DNA of 64,000 bases from Syncephalis fuscata (taxonomy: Eukaryota; Zoopagomycota; Zoopagomycetes; Zoopagales; Piptocephalidaceae). Below the pieces are notes generated by a model. That model did not search any database. It was not told where the DNA came from and saw only the letters and a list, made by a program, of their open reading frames with translations. Both the position numbers and the translations under genes were made by a program. The stretch lies in NCBI GenBank assembly GCA_025786725.1, contig JAHLTZ010000037.1, positions 124,001 to 188,000 of the forward strand, read 5' to 3'. Shown here piece by piece: positions 26,890 through 38,150 of this stretch (its first letter is position 1; each line of letters begins with the position of its first letter).

Positions 26890-28797
26890 TTATCGAACTA
26901 GTTGATTACGTTCTGGTTCAAGAAGGTTCTCAACAACTGCATTAACAATTTGCTCAAGTTCTTGAGTCACTGATTGAGGATCTGGTCCGTAGTGTTCGAT
27001 ATACCATTTGATTTTAGGCTCTGTGCCACTTGTGCGCAAAGTAATACTGCAGCCATTTTCAAGCTGGAAGGTAATCATTTGTGCTGATGACGAGACAGGC
27101 AGTGTAGGACGTCCATCAGGTTGGCTAGAATCGTAGCCGATGGTAAGATCGCGTATATACGCCACTTTGGCATTAGCAATGGTTTTTGGATAGTGAAGAG
27201 CATAAGCATAGCCGGAATGTTCATTAGCAGTAGCTGGCTGGGGTGTTTCACCAAATCGTATACGATCAAATAATGTACGAATGGTTACGGGGTCATAACA
27301 TTTTACATAGGCATTATTGGAACGGAAATGGCCGTATTTCTCATAAAGCCCATTTAAATGACCACCTATTGTCTTATTGGCCGCGTATAGCCTTGCTGTT
27401 AATTGTGCAAAATAAACAAGTGCGCTAACACCATCTTTATCAGGCACTGTATCTCCAATCATATAGCCAATTGCTTCTTCATAGGCAAATGGGACGGTGT
27501 AGCCTTCAGATCGTAGACTCAGTGCACGATTACCAATCCATTTAAAGCCAGTCAAACACTCTTCAACGCGAAATCCTTCAATTTTGCTCATACGTGCTAG
27601 CATCTTTGAGGAAACTGCGCTGCATGTCATTGCAATACGTGATGGTTCGATGTATGTCGTTTGACATGGTCTTGGAACAATGCCTCGGCAAAAATTACGC
27701 CCAATTCATTGCCAGAGAATGTTCGCCACTCGCCGCTTGCTTGACGTTCAATGGCGGTAAAACGGTCAGCATCCGGATCATTTGCCAGAATGACCGTTGC
27801 ATGCATCTCGTTAGCCACTGCTTGGGCCACATCAAGTGCACCTCGTTCCTCGGGATTTGGAAAGGCCACTGTTGGAAAGTCAGGGTCTGGCTTGCGTTGC
27901 ACTTCAACTGAAGCATAAGCTGGCAAGCCAAATGTTTCAAATGCTCGGCGTGCAAATGGCTCACCAACACCGTGCATTGCCGTGTAAGCAAATCGGACAG
28001 AGCATGTGGCATTCGCCGTACGATCGCAGATAAGTGACGTGAGCGAGTCGTAATAAGCATTTGATACCTCTTCTATTGGATCAGAGCATAGTGTTGATGC
28101 GGCTGTATCCACAAGTGTTTTGTTCCATAGCCATGGCTCTAGATTCTGGTTAATTGCCTCGGCAATACCTTTATCGTGTGGTGGTATAATCTGGCAAGCA
28201 TTATCCCAATAGACTTTATAGCCATTATCGTCTTTTGGATTATGCGACGCTGTAATCATCACACCACAGGCAGCCTTTAAATACTTGACACCAAATGGTA
28301 CAAGTGGTGTATGCACAAGATCGTGATAATAGTAGACGCGCACTCCGCGATGCAGAAAAGCTGACGCAGTTAGTCGGGCAAACGACTCAGAGTGATGGCG
28401 ATGATCGTGACCGATAACGATGCCTTTCGTTGCAGCCTGGTCTATGGTACGCAGTACATAATCACATAGGCCCTGTGAGGCTTGAAGAACGGTAAGATCA
28501 TTCATACAAGCGAATCCCGGTGCCATACGGGCCCGCAGACCTAATAACACAGCGGTATAAGCATTTATTTACACTAAATAAGCCAGTTATTACCAGCAGT
28601 GCCAAATGCGATGCGTGGCATCATCAGAGCAGTTAATGCTGACACTCACTAGCATCAACAAGTGCTTGCACGGCAGCATGAGTTTCGGGATTCTGTAGAT
28701 GGCTTTAGTTTAGTATTTGTCAGTACACATAGCTATGCAAAGTTACCTGGTCCATACGAAGCCATTGCTCTGCTAAAGTGGCCAGTTGAGTATTCAT
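26890..28797 (-). CDS. PGM2: Phosphoglucomutase/phosphopentomutase of the PGM2 type
   Basis: Cytosolic alpha-D-phosphohexomutase interconverting glucose-1- and glucose-6-phosphate, or ribose phosphates in the PGM2 branch. The symbol denotes the vertebrate-type PGM2 branch. Exons 28797-28747, 28692-28594 and 28540-26890 give about 600 aa. Diagnostic sites are FGTAGLRARM near the N-terminus, the phosphoserine loop MITASHNPKDDNGY, the metal loop NDPDADRF, the sugar loop EEAIGYM and the phosphate loop RTSGTEPKIKWY. Two single-base losses interrupt it. One lies near 28642-28650, between the Ala-Val-rich N-terminal helix and the RIAFGTAG motif; the other near 27648-27654, between FQDHVKRHT and EPSRIAMTCSAVSS. 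Each side of both breaks is in the right order, so the gene is otherwise complete. Confidence 0.85.
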
Positions 28798-30160
28798 ATT
28801 GGCTATTCAAGGATATAGAAATAGATGGTTGGTAAAGGTTCTATTTTTTATGAGTCATAACAATGCAAATGCTATGTACTCGTGTTACTTGGAATGATAT
28901 ATTTAGTAACATGAATCGATGTGTTTATTTTTATTCTAATCTCATTCACTATTAGCTGTGTAGGTTGTAAGTAGTTGGTTTACTGAGATATAAAAAAAGA
29001 ATAAAACTATTGAATTCAAAAATAAACAAATAACTAGCCATATGCAACTAAAATGACTATTTGCATTTCTTTGTAGCAATTTCTGTGCTTGTCTACGATA
29101 TATCATAATCTCTCAAGTCAGTATACTGATGCAACTGCTGTCAAGTCCAAGTGTGTATTGGAAGAATAATAAAACAACATGGTTTAACGCCACTGTCCCA
29201 TAAACACTAGTTTACCGCCTATTGAGTTATTTCATAGACTATTACCACATTAAGCCATTTATCCTTTGTCTCCACAATTCAACTGTATTTGTCCTTATTA
29301 TCCAGATAAATACAGCGATCTCAATGGAGTAAATAAATACTGGCTTGTAGTGCAATTTATACGTGAGATTCATTTATACCATAATGATGAATTTTATAGC
29401 AGCAATACAAACCTACAAATTGTCTATCTACTTTTTATTTGAGCTGATAAATAATATACAATTGTTTAACTAGTTAAATTAAATAACATTATAGCTAACA
29501 ACATAAAAGTGCCAATTATACAATGTTCAACGATACAGTATTTATTTCATAATATTGCATACATTCAAACTGAATGATGCAATAACGCTGTTATATACAA
29601 TCTATATCATTTGCGAATAAGCAACAATCTAATAGTAGTTTTGTGTTAATCAAATGACGACTTTATTAAGTAATAATGATTACATATTAACAATAATTTG
29701 AGTACTTATAGTATACCTGTAAATAATTAAATACTAATTGCTATTTGAATGATAATAGCATTAAAATTACTTTAGTTTACATTGTTTACTAACATAGCGC
29801 ATTTGTACAAGTTTATTGTCAATATAATAAACTATTAATGTTTGCTAGTCTTTGTAAGCAAATGGAATATGAACATAGCTATAAGAGCTTAATCAAACAT
29901 AATTAGAGTGAAACCATATGTTTATTACTATAAGTCTGCATAGCTGAGTGTGTACAGAAAAATAGAGACATGTTGGCAATATAGTGGGTCCATCGATTAA
30001 GAGTTGAATAAACCGGAGAATTAGTTGGAATTTGATATATGAATGGACTGAATGGCGTAGTTGTCAAATGAGCTTGATTTTTGCCGAATATATACCTAAA
30101 ATATATGTAACTTGCAGTCCAACCATACTACCAATACTAATATCTTGGATGCACCGGTTA
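28798..30160. other. AT-rich spacer, no gene seen
   Basis: No supported coding region. It covers the PGM2 promoter side and the 3' end of the microexon gene. No tandem array or splice-site periodicity extends into it. Confidence 0.6.
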
Positions 30161-32544
30161 TTCTATAATCATAAAACATATATAAAATATCATATGATTA
30201 GCGTATGAGTTAACACTGTAAGTTGCTACTTACAAGCTATTATTACAAATGGGCAATTACATACAGCACATGGTATATATTTAGTGCATAGTTGATTATA
30301 GTATATAATACCACTTACGAGCTATTAGTGCAAATCATCAAACACATACAATACATAACATATGCTTAGCGCATAATTAATTAGTATAAAATAACACTTA
30401 CTAGCTATTGATACAAATGGTCAAGCACATACGGCAGGTGGCATATATTTAGTGCATAGTTGATTAGTATACAATACCACTTACGAGCTATCAATGCAAG
30501 TTATCAAGCACGCGCAGTGTATGATGTATGTTTAGCGTATAGTTAGTTATACATAATATTACTTACTAACTATTAATGCAAATTATTAAGCATGCAGTAT
30601 ACATGGCATATGCTTAGCGTATAGTTAATTAATATATATTGTTATTTACCAGCTATTAATACAAAATATCAAATACACAAAATGCATGGTCTATGTTTAG
30701 CACATAGCTAATTAGTATAAAATGTCACTTACTGCCTATTAATACAAATTATTAAACATGCATTGTACATGGTATATGTTTATCGCGTAATTGATTAATA
30801 TACTATATTACTTACGTCCTATTAATACAAATTGTTGTAAGTAAAAAGCATGGTATTTGTTTAGTGTGTAGTCAATTAGTATACAATGCCACTTACCAGC
30901 TATTAATACAAATTATTGAGTACACAGAGTGTATAAAATATTTTTAGTATGTAGTTAATTGATATATAGTGTTATTTACCAGCTATTAATACAAATTATT
31001 AAATACACAGAGCGTATAAAATATTTTTAGCACATAGTTAGTTGGTATACAATGTCACTTACAACCTATTAATACAAAATATTGAGCATGCATTGTATAT
31101 GACATATACTTAGTGTATAGTTTTGTTATAAAATATCACTTACCAGCTATTGATACAAATTATCAAACACGCACGTATATAATATATGTTTAGCACGTAG
31201 TTAGTTAGTATACAATACCACTTACATTCTATTAATATAAATTATTAAGCACATACAGCACATGGTATATGTTCAACGCATAGTTAATTGATATAATATC
31301 ACTTACTAGTTATTACTATAAATGGTCAAGTACATACAGCACATGGCATATGTTTAACGTATAATCAATTAGTATATAGTGTTACTTACTTCCTATTAAT
31401 GCAACCCATCAAACACACAAAGTGCATGGTATATATTTAACGTATATTTAGTTAATATACAATACTACTTACGGCCTATTAATACAAGTAATTAAACACG
31501 TAAAGTGTACGATGTATATTTAGTATATAGCTAATCAATATGCAGTACCACTTACCATCTATTAATACAAGCCATCAAACACACAAAATGCATGATATAT
31601 ATTTAACGTATATTTAGTTAATATACAATGCCACTTACTTTCTATTAATGCAGGTTATCAAACACGCAAAGTGTACGGTGTATGTTTAGTATATAGCTAA
31701 TCAATATGCAGTACCACTTACCATCTATTAATACAAATTATTAAATACACAGAGTGCATAATATATATTTAGTATGTAGTCAATTAGTATACAATGCCAC
31801 TTACCGACTATTAAAATTATTAGACATGCATTGTACATGGAATATGTTTAGTGTATAGTTAATTGATATAAAATATCACTTACCAGCTATTAATATAGGT
31901 TATTAGACACACATAGTCCATGATATATGTTTAGCGTATAGTTAATTAGTATATGATGTTACTTACGAACTATTAAAATTATTAGGCATACATTGTACAT
32001 GGCATATGTTTAGCGTATAGTTAATTGATATAAAATATCACTTACCAGCTATTAATATAGGTTATTAGACACACATAGTCCATGATATATGTTTAGCGTA
32101 TAGTTAATTAGTATATGATGTTACTTACGAACTATTAAAATTATTAGGCATACATTGTACATGGCATATGTTTAGCGTATAGTTAATTCGTATATAATGC
32201 TACTTGCCTTCTATTAATACAAATTATCAAATACACATAGTCCATGATATATGTTCAGTGCATAGTCAATTAATACACAACATCACTTACGAGCTATCAA
32301 TAAAAGTTGTTAAACACATACAGTAGATAACATATAATTAGTATATAAATGATTGATATACAATATAACTTACGCTCTATTGACGTTAGTTTGTTGACAA
32401 AAAATAATATTTAGCCAAGTGAATAGCTAACTATTGTAACTGCAACATACCACGACGGGCTAGAACTGGCTTAGCATCCACCATAGCTGTAGCGGCTATC
32501 AAAGCCACAATGACGGTGCAGACGACGGCAATAGAAAGCTTCAT
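30161..32544 (-). CDS. Secreted peptide precursor whose mature part is encoded by 27 consecutive 3-nt exons
   Basis: Exon 1 (32544-32451) encodes 31 residues: a signal peptide MKLSIAVVCTVIVALIAATA..VDA, then KPVLARR, and ends one base into the next codon at GTATGT. Then come 27 trinucleotide exons, each flanked by AG on its 5' side (26 of 27) and by GTAAGT (24), GTAAAT (2) or GCAAGT (1) on its 3' side. Plus-strand starts: 32374, 32291, 32208, 32129, 32046, 31967, 31884, 31805, 31722, 31639, 31556, 31473, 31390, 31307, 31226, 31144, 31063, 30980, 30897, 30816, 30733, 30650, 30567, 30485, 30402, 30319, 30234. The last exon begins at 30162 with AA and completes a TAA. Joined after the exon-1 G, the triplets read EPQVPVPVDENGRT then KSGSAGRTVTPTP, then stop: 58 aa in all. 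The Arg-Arg before the microexon part resembles a kexin site. All introns are phase 1. Function unknown; micro-exon secreted genes of schistosomes are a structural parallel. Caution: 12 of 27 triplets begin with CT, so part of the Pro/Thr/Ser/Ala bias reflects the repeat consensus. Confidence 0.75.
30234..32376 (-). repeat. Tandem array of about 26 intron-microexon units (period 79-85 bp)
   Basis: Each unit on the minus strand runs GTAAGT, an AT-rich body with conserved TTAACTATACGCTAAACATAT-like and CATGG elements, TATTAATAG, and then a variable triplet. Spacings between successive triplets are 79-85 bp, most often 83. The bodies have diverged, but the splice signals are nearly invariant, while the triplets vary freely (CTG is the commonest, 6 of 27). 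Some adjacent pairs are almost identical, for example 31884-32045 and 32046-32207, showing recent duplication of a two-unit block. The first (32377-32450) and last (30163-30233) introns are more diverged relatives or outsiders. Confidence 0.9.
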
Positions 32545-33757
32545 GGTGATATTGATTTGTTAAGACAAACAAGTAGAATGAACGATAGATTGTAGTAGTA
32601 TAAAGTAGGTAGTAGTGAGTGGTTGTCAGAAAGCAGAAAACGATGATGATACTGCTAGTTAGTTGTATGTATTTTGTGAGCTATTTAAGTCTATGTTTAT
32701 TTTAAAGCATCAGCAATTTATTTTATAAAATATGCCATTGGAGCGCAATGTGAACCAATAAAATGCATTGACATGATAGTTTGAAGCACGGGTATAATGC
32801 TAGAATAATGACCTATTACCGTGTAGCTTAGCCTTTGTTCTGACCGGTTTGCCCTTACACCAATGATACAACAATATCAATAGTCCAATACACATATGTA
32901 GGGACTTGTCTATTGATGTGTACCCTATCGGTACACAACTCGACTATTCAATGCAAACTAAATCTATTGGTTCTACAGAAGCAGTGACGATGCATCTTCG
33001 TGCTTTTATTGCTGCTTCACCAAAAACATTCTAATCCCAATATCTGCATCATTTCAAACTACACATAACTTAAAAAATAGCGCATTGTCATTGAACATAC
33101 CTCGATATAAGCTTTTTTATGAAATTAGTTTTGTTTGACACCAAACTACATTCTCTTCATTTTATAAATGACCACACGTTTATTAATAGCTGGTAAATAA
33201 AAGCTATTTATTCCTCTTTCAAACTGCATGACACCGATACAAAACCAGCATCAATAAACTGAGCTTGTACTTTTCTACATGTCTATACTGTTGTGCATAA
33301 ACTAATTGCAATTGTTAAATCATGCACTATATTGATTGGTTCACGTGGCCATTCTACTTGACATTGCGGCTTAAACTACAAGAATTACCAGTTCATTTCT
33401 AGCCCTGTGCTACCAATCATTAATACAGGCCTTATCGCTACCAGTCAATTCCTGTTATTAATTATTGGCTGCTGCGTAATGGTATTCCCGATAATGAAGC
33501 ATTGGACTCGAGTATTGATGTTGTTGATTGATTGATTATAAAATAATGTAAAGACGCTAGAGTTTATTCATCAGACCATTTTAGTTGAATATATGTCTAT
33601 TATTGCTAAAATGGATAGTTCAATTGTGTTTGTATCTACGTAATTAATTATCACGTATTAATGGCTACGAAAGAAAAGCTATTTTTAATTAAACTAAAAA
33701 TAAAATATAATGGCGATAACATCAAAATGAACTAAACATATGTACTGTATAACGTTA
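32545..33757. other. Spacer upstream of the microexon gene
   Basis: Promoter side of the minus-strand peptide gene; a TATAAAG-like motif lies at about 32599-32606. A plus-strand stretch near 32925-33035 reads as protein for about 35 codons (QLDYSMQTKSIGSTEAVTM) without support on either side, perhaps a gene relic. Otherwise nothing is seen. Confidence 0.45.
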
Positions 33758-35493
33758 CTACGGAATACGTACTGAGCGAATTACGTGGTCATTTGTCGTC
33801 ATCTCTTCTTGTAGATTTATGTAAACTAGTTGATACTGCCTAGCTTTAGATATTTTGATTGTATCACACCGGAAAGCATTAAGCCATCGTTGAGGACGTC
33901 GATTAAGATCCATGGGCACCGGTATCGCTGGATCAAACAATAGCAGATATTGAGTTCCATTTGCCAGTTGCTCCAGACCTACAATACAACGGCTATGTCC
34001 TGTAAACAACTGTATTAATGCCCATTGCTTCAATAATCAATAATACAATACCTTGATGTTGCAAGTAAAGAGGTGGCTTTTGTGTATAGTAGATCCTATT
34101 GGTGCTTGAACGTTGTGATAAAGGATGATTGTCTACATCAAAATATTCCTGGACTACACGAAATAGTTCATCATGTTGTCCTCGAGGACCACTTGGGCAA
34201 TGAAAGTCAATAATATGGCATCTAGTAACAATATTAATATTAGTAATCTTTTCGATTAAACACTGCTTACTTGACGCCAAGATATGAAAAAAACGTGTAC
34301 ATCTCCGTGGCTCCAATCCATTTGCTTGTTCCTTGTAAATGATAGCCAAGTTGCTGCGCGCCTGCCATATCCCAACCTATTATTGAGCTTTTTAATGCTG
34401 AACGTAGATTGAGTATCTTTGTGTACCTACCCTGTTGCCATGCTTCCTCGATATGCCGTTGGATTTCCGATATTTCCATTACATGGGATATTCGCTCGGG
34501 GCACAGCGATACTAGTACAGACATAAACATTTGTATATTACGATAGCCACAGCCCCAACGTTGATCTTGACGGCCACTAGGAATGTGCACTATACCAGTA
34601 TGACATAGATTTGCTGAGCCTATCAATCGTTGTTGCATTACTGGCAGTACACCTAGTAGTATATAAATATAAACATTAAAGTTTAGCAATTAACATTTTA
34701 CTCATTTACCTAGTGTAACGCATGTTTGATGCAAATAAGCATTGCAAAATTCTGTTGCTATATTTTCTTCTTCTGTTGGAAGTTCTACTTTAGTATTAGC
34801 CGTCTAGTTCATCAATTAATTAAATATATATGTAAGATAAATGGCTTTATTAATACCTGTATGGAGTTTTCTTCAGCCAATTCGATAATAATAGTTTCAT
34901 CAAAGTTATCGATTTGTTGTTGTACTTTTTGTGCCAAGTGCAAATCTTTATGGCTAGTCCATTGGTCTTTAGGTACTAAATATTACTTGCCAATTAATTA
35001 TGAGCGTTTTGTTGTCTACACTGCCTACCTAACTGTTTACAACATTCACAGAGATGGGCAGTGGACTTTGATGAAGATACTTGTTCTGAATCTTGTTTAG
35101 TTTTATTATCTTGTGATATAAAATGCATCTCAACATGGAGTTCACGTTCATGCAATGATCCTGTTAGCGCAAGCTGGCAAACTGGACATTCAGATATTAA
35201 AGCATTGCAAGCATCTTCTGTAGTTGTTATGTCACCCATCATTGATTCTATAATGTTAAATTAATTATTAAACGAAGTGCAATACAACTATCTACTATTT
35301 AGTTGGTAGTTTTAAAATCCTACTGACCAGAAATTATGGTATCATTATAGTCTAGGTCGTTGAAATGCTCGTTAACATGATGGAGAAAAGCCGGTTCATC
35401 TCCTAAAAAATCAGACTGACATATAGGACATTGCCGCCTATCGTCAGCTTCGTCAGTAGTATTGGAATAAAAATGCTTATGCCAATCATCCAT
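33758..35493 (-). CDS. ZUFSP/Mug105-type ubiquitin protease (peptidase family C78) with zinc fingers
   Basis: Seven exons (35493-35328, 35247-35029, 34975-34857, 34803-34710, 34652-34271, 34221-34052, 33999-33758) sum to 1392 nt (463 aa) with all phases consistent. Two N-terminal C2H2/UBZ-like fingers (CPICQSDFLG..HVNEH and CPVCQLALTG..HVEMH) would bind ubiquitin chains. The catalytic domain has the Cys motif QRWGCGYRNIQM, KWIGATEMYTFF, and the His/Asp pair in LQHQGHSRCIVGLE and LLLFDP. The family contains the K63-preferring deubiquitinase ZUP1 (ZUFSP), linked to genome maintenance, and yeast Mug105. A CCK-like Cys cluster (HLCECCKQL) sits at the end of exon 2. It is intact, unlike several neighbours with single-base breaks. 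Confidence 0.88.
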
Positions 35494-36381
35494 GCTTTCT
35501 TTTCTTGATATTACCGCGTGTAATATACAAACTAAAAATTTAAGTTGATGTAACGCCTCCTTCTGAGCGCTGCAATAGTTATGCTAGTATGTTGAATTGT
35601 AGTCGAAGGGAATAAGAGTGTGATATAGGTCATAGAATATGGCCAAAATATCCCATTCTAAATCAACAAATACATGGGCCTCAATAAAAAAAAAAGAAAA
35701 CTTGAAAAACTAGTTTACAGCCAAGTATCCAGTATAAATACCACTGTGTTACTACTAACTGCGCTGTCTTTTATGTCTTACCTTTTTATTTCTTTTCTTT
35801 CATGTTTTACTTCAATGTTAATCAAGTCAGACATTGCTAATATTCAATTATTTTATTACATCATTTATTTTAACTACCATGATAACAGTATTCCGTTTTT
35901 GATGATATTATAATTGTATGTGCCACTCATTATTCTAAATAAAATTTATTATAATAAAATAAATATAGGTCAAAATATAACGTATATCGTTTGTTATAAA
36001 ATAAAATAAAATAATTTTATAGCTATTCAAGGACAAAAATAAACAAAATAGCAATAGGATCATCAGTAATATTGAGCATAGTCGACGTAATTATAAATGC
36101 TATAATACAATAATGGTCAATTAGTTGCCATATCTATATACTACTACAATCAATTAATTAAAATACTAAAAAAGTGTACATCGCGTTACTATTATTACGA
36201 TACTATGTCATATTATTATAACAATTTGACTAATTATATTATATAGTTAAACAATACACCATACGTGAATGGTTTTAAGAATAGCAGATATATCGGATAG
36301 CAACACCAACTACCATCTTCATTTAAACACTTTACTATTGACTTATAATAGTTAAGGACAGCTTAACAAAAGCAATTATAA
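35494..36381. other. AT-rich spacer, no gene seen
   Basis: Contains the promoter side of the C78 protease gene. A 79-aa frame at 35674-35913 is low-complexity and unsupported. Confidence 0.55.
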
Positions 36382-37335
36382 TGTAATTAGGTGGTAAAAG
36401 ACAATGTAATGTGAATTAAAAAACAATCATAGCTATTTAATTAAAAAGCTTTATTAATATTTTGTATAGCTTTACGTAGAATAAAGCAAATTGTCTGATA
36501 TTTTGCACAGATATACGTATAACATATAGCTAACTATTGGCAAAGTATACTGTAACTATATTGCATGACGGTGTAATAATTGTGATAATACACTAATAAA
36601 TGTGCAAAAATAACAGTTTCTAGTCATTCATGGCTTATATACTTAAAATACAGCAAAATGATTGCCGAATTTGAATTCTCCATGCTTAGCTATACAGATT
36701 GGCATAAGCAATGGAACAATGGTTTTTGCAGCAAAATTTAGTCGAAAATGCAATTTACGTGTTATTAATTAACAAAATTGATTAAACTTTATGCTTTCAA
36801 ACATTAAATACTAAAATGAGATTTAATCTAAAGTAAATTTAAAACACTTTAAAGTAATCAAACAAGCATAAAGAAGCTGCTATTAAAAATACTGATATAC
36901 TGTGACAATCCATGCCATATACATATACATAGCGTAAAGTTTTGTTAATTAATAACACGTAAATTGCATTTTCGACTAAATTTTGCTGCAAAAATCATTG
37001 TTCCATTGCTTATGCCAATCTGTATAGCTAAGCATGGAGAATTCAAATTCGGCAATCATTTTGCTGTATTTTAAGTATATAAGCCATGAATGACTAGAAA
37101 CTGTTATTTTTGCACATTTATTAGTGTATTATCACAATTATTACACCGTCATGCAATATAGTTACAGTATACTTTGCCAATAGTTAGCTATATGTTATAC
37201 GTATATCTGTGCAAAATATCAGACAATTTGCTTTATTCTACGTAAAGCTATACAAAATATTAATAAAGATTTTTAATTAAATAGCTATGATTGTTTTTTA
37301 ATTCACATTACATTGTCTTTTACCACCTAATTACA
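36382..37335. repeat. Large near-perfect inverted repeat (two 396-bp arms, 162-bp spacer)
   Basis: Left arm 36382-36777 and right arm 36940-37335 are both 396 bp and reverse complements. I find only two mismatches, one near each end (about 36449-36450 and 36722). The spacer (36778-36939) is AT-rich and holds a small nested inverted repeat (ACTTTATGC / GCATAAAG). No open frame of note and no clear target-site duplication. If transcribed it would fold into a long double-stranded hairpin. Candidates: a foldback or MITE-like element, a hairpin-siRNA locus, or an assembly artefact. Confidence 0.9.
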
Positions 37336-38150
37336 ATCGCCTTATTTTTTTAGTATTCTGCATATTATCGTAGCATTGAAACACTAATCTTATATTTAAA
37401 ATTCTGATTTAGTGTTTTATCGGTCTTTCAAGGTATTCTTGCTGTAGTCATAGCTATGAGAAATAAAATATTACATTTTTGGGATGGGCATATTACTACC
37501 ATTTCAATATTATGATTATATTGCTATGGTGATGTGACGAAAAAGTGTATAATTTGCTTGGATAATCTCCAGTATGTGAATAGTTATGTGAGCTGATAGT
37601 GCTGCGTTAATGATGCATGGTACAAAGCATTCAAGTTCAGCTATTAGCTTATTTATTATAAATGATAGCTTTATTTAATATCAATAAAAATATTATTGGT
37701 TTCTAGTCCCATTCTATCTCTTTTTAGTGTCATACAAAATTATTCGGTTTATTATAGTTAAACTATGATAATTCATGACCAATATACAATAAACTTATTA
37801 TTAAAATCAATATCAATAAACATATTGTATTCTAAGCGTTAATTCAAGCTTTAATAAGCATTATAAATTAACGTTATCAGCTAAGGTGTTGCTTGGTCAT
37901 TTAAGTTAAGGTTTTTAAATCAAAACTATAGCAAAATGAATATTTAAATAAAAAGAGCAATATGAATGCTAAAAATATATTTTCACAAACATTTAGTTAA
38001 ACTTTGTTTATTGTTATCATACTATATTCCAGTGACTTATTTATATTTGAATTACTATGTTTGTTAGCACAGTATCAAGTTAATAAATTATAACATATAT
38101 TTTTTATTAAAATAGTATTTGTTATTTTAATTATATTGCTAAACAAAATT
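37336..38150. other. AT-rich spacer, no gene seen
   Basis: No coding frame, repeat array or RNA gene recognised between the inverted repeat and the kinase relic. Confidence 0.55.

Noticed and set aside
28651-28660. 11-nt mini-intron (GTGAGTGTCAG) in the phosphoglucomutase gene
   Set aside because: Removing it would restore the frame, but it is far below workable intron length; a one-base loss is simpler.
30234-32376. CRISPR-like or satellite array
   Set aside because: The periodic units are about 83 bp with only a 3-nt variable part and carry splice signals at both edges. There are no constant repeats with long unique spacers, and the host is a eukaryote.
32925-33035. Short protein-like plus-strand frame (QLDYSMQTKSIGSTEAVTM)
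   Set aside because: Only about 35 codons, with no start, no splice partners and no recognised family; at most a relic.
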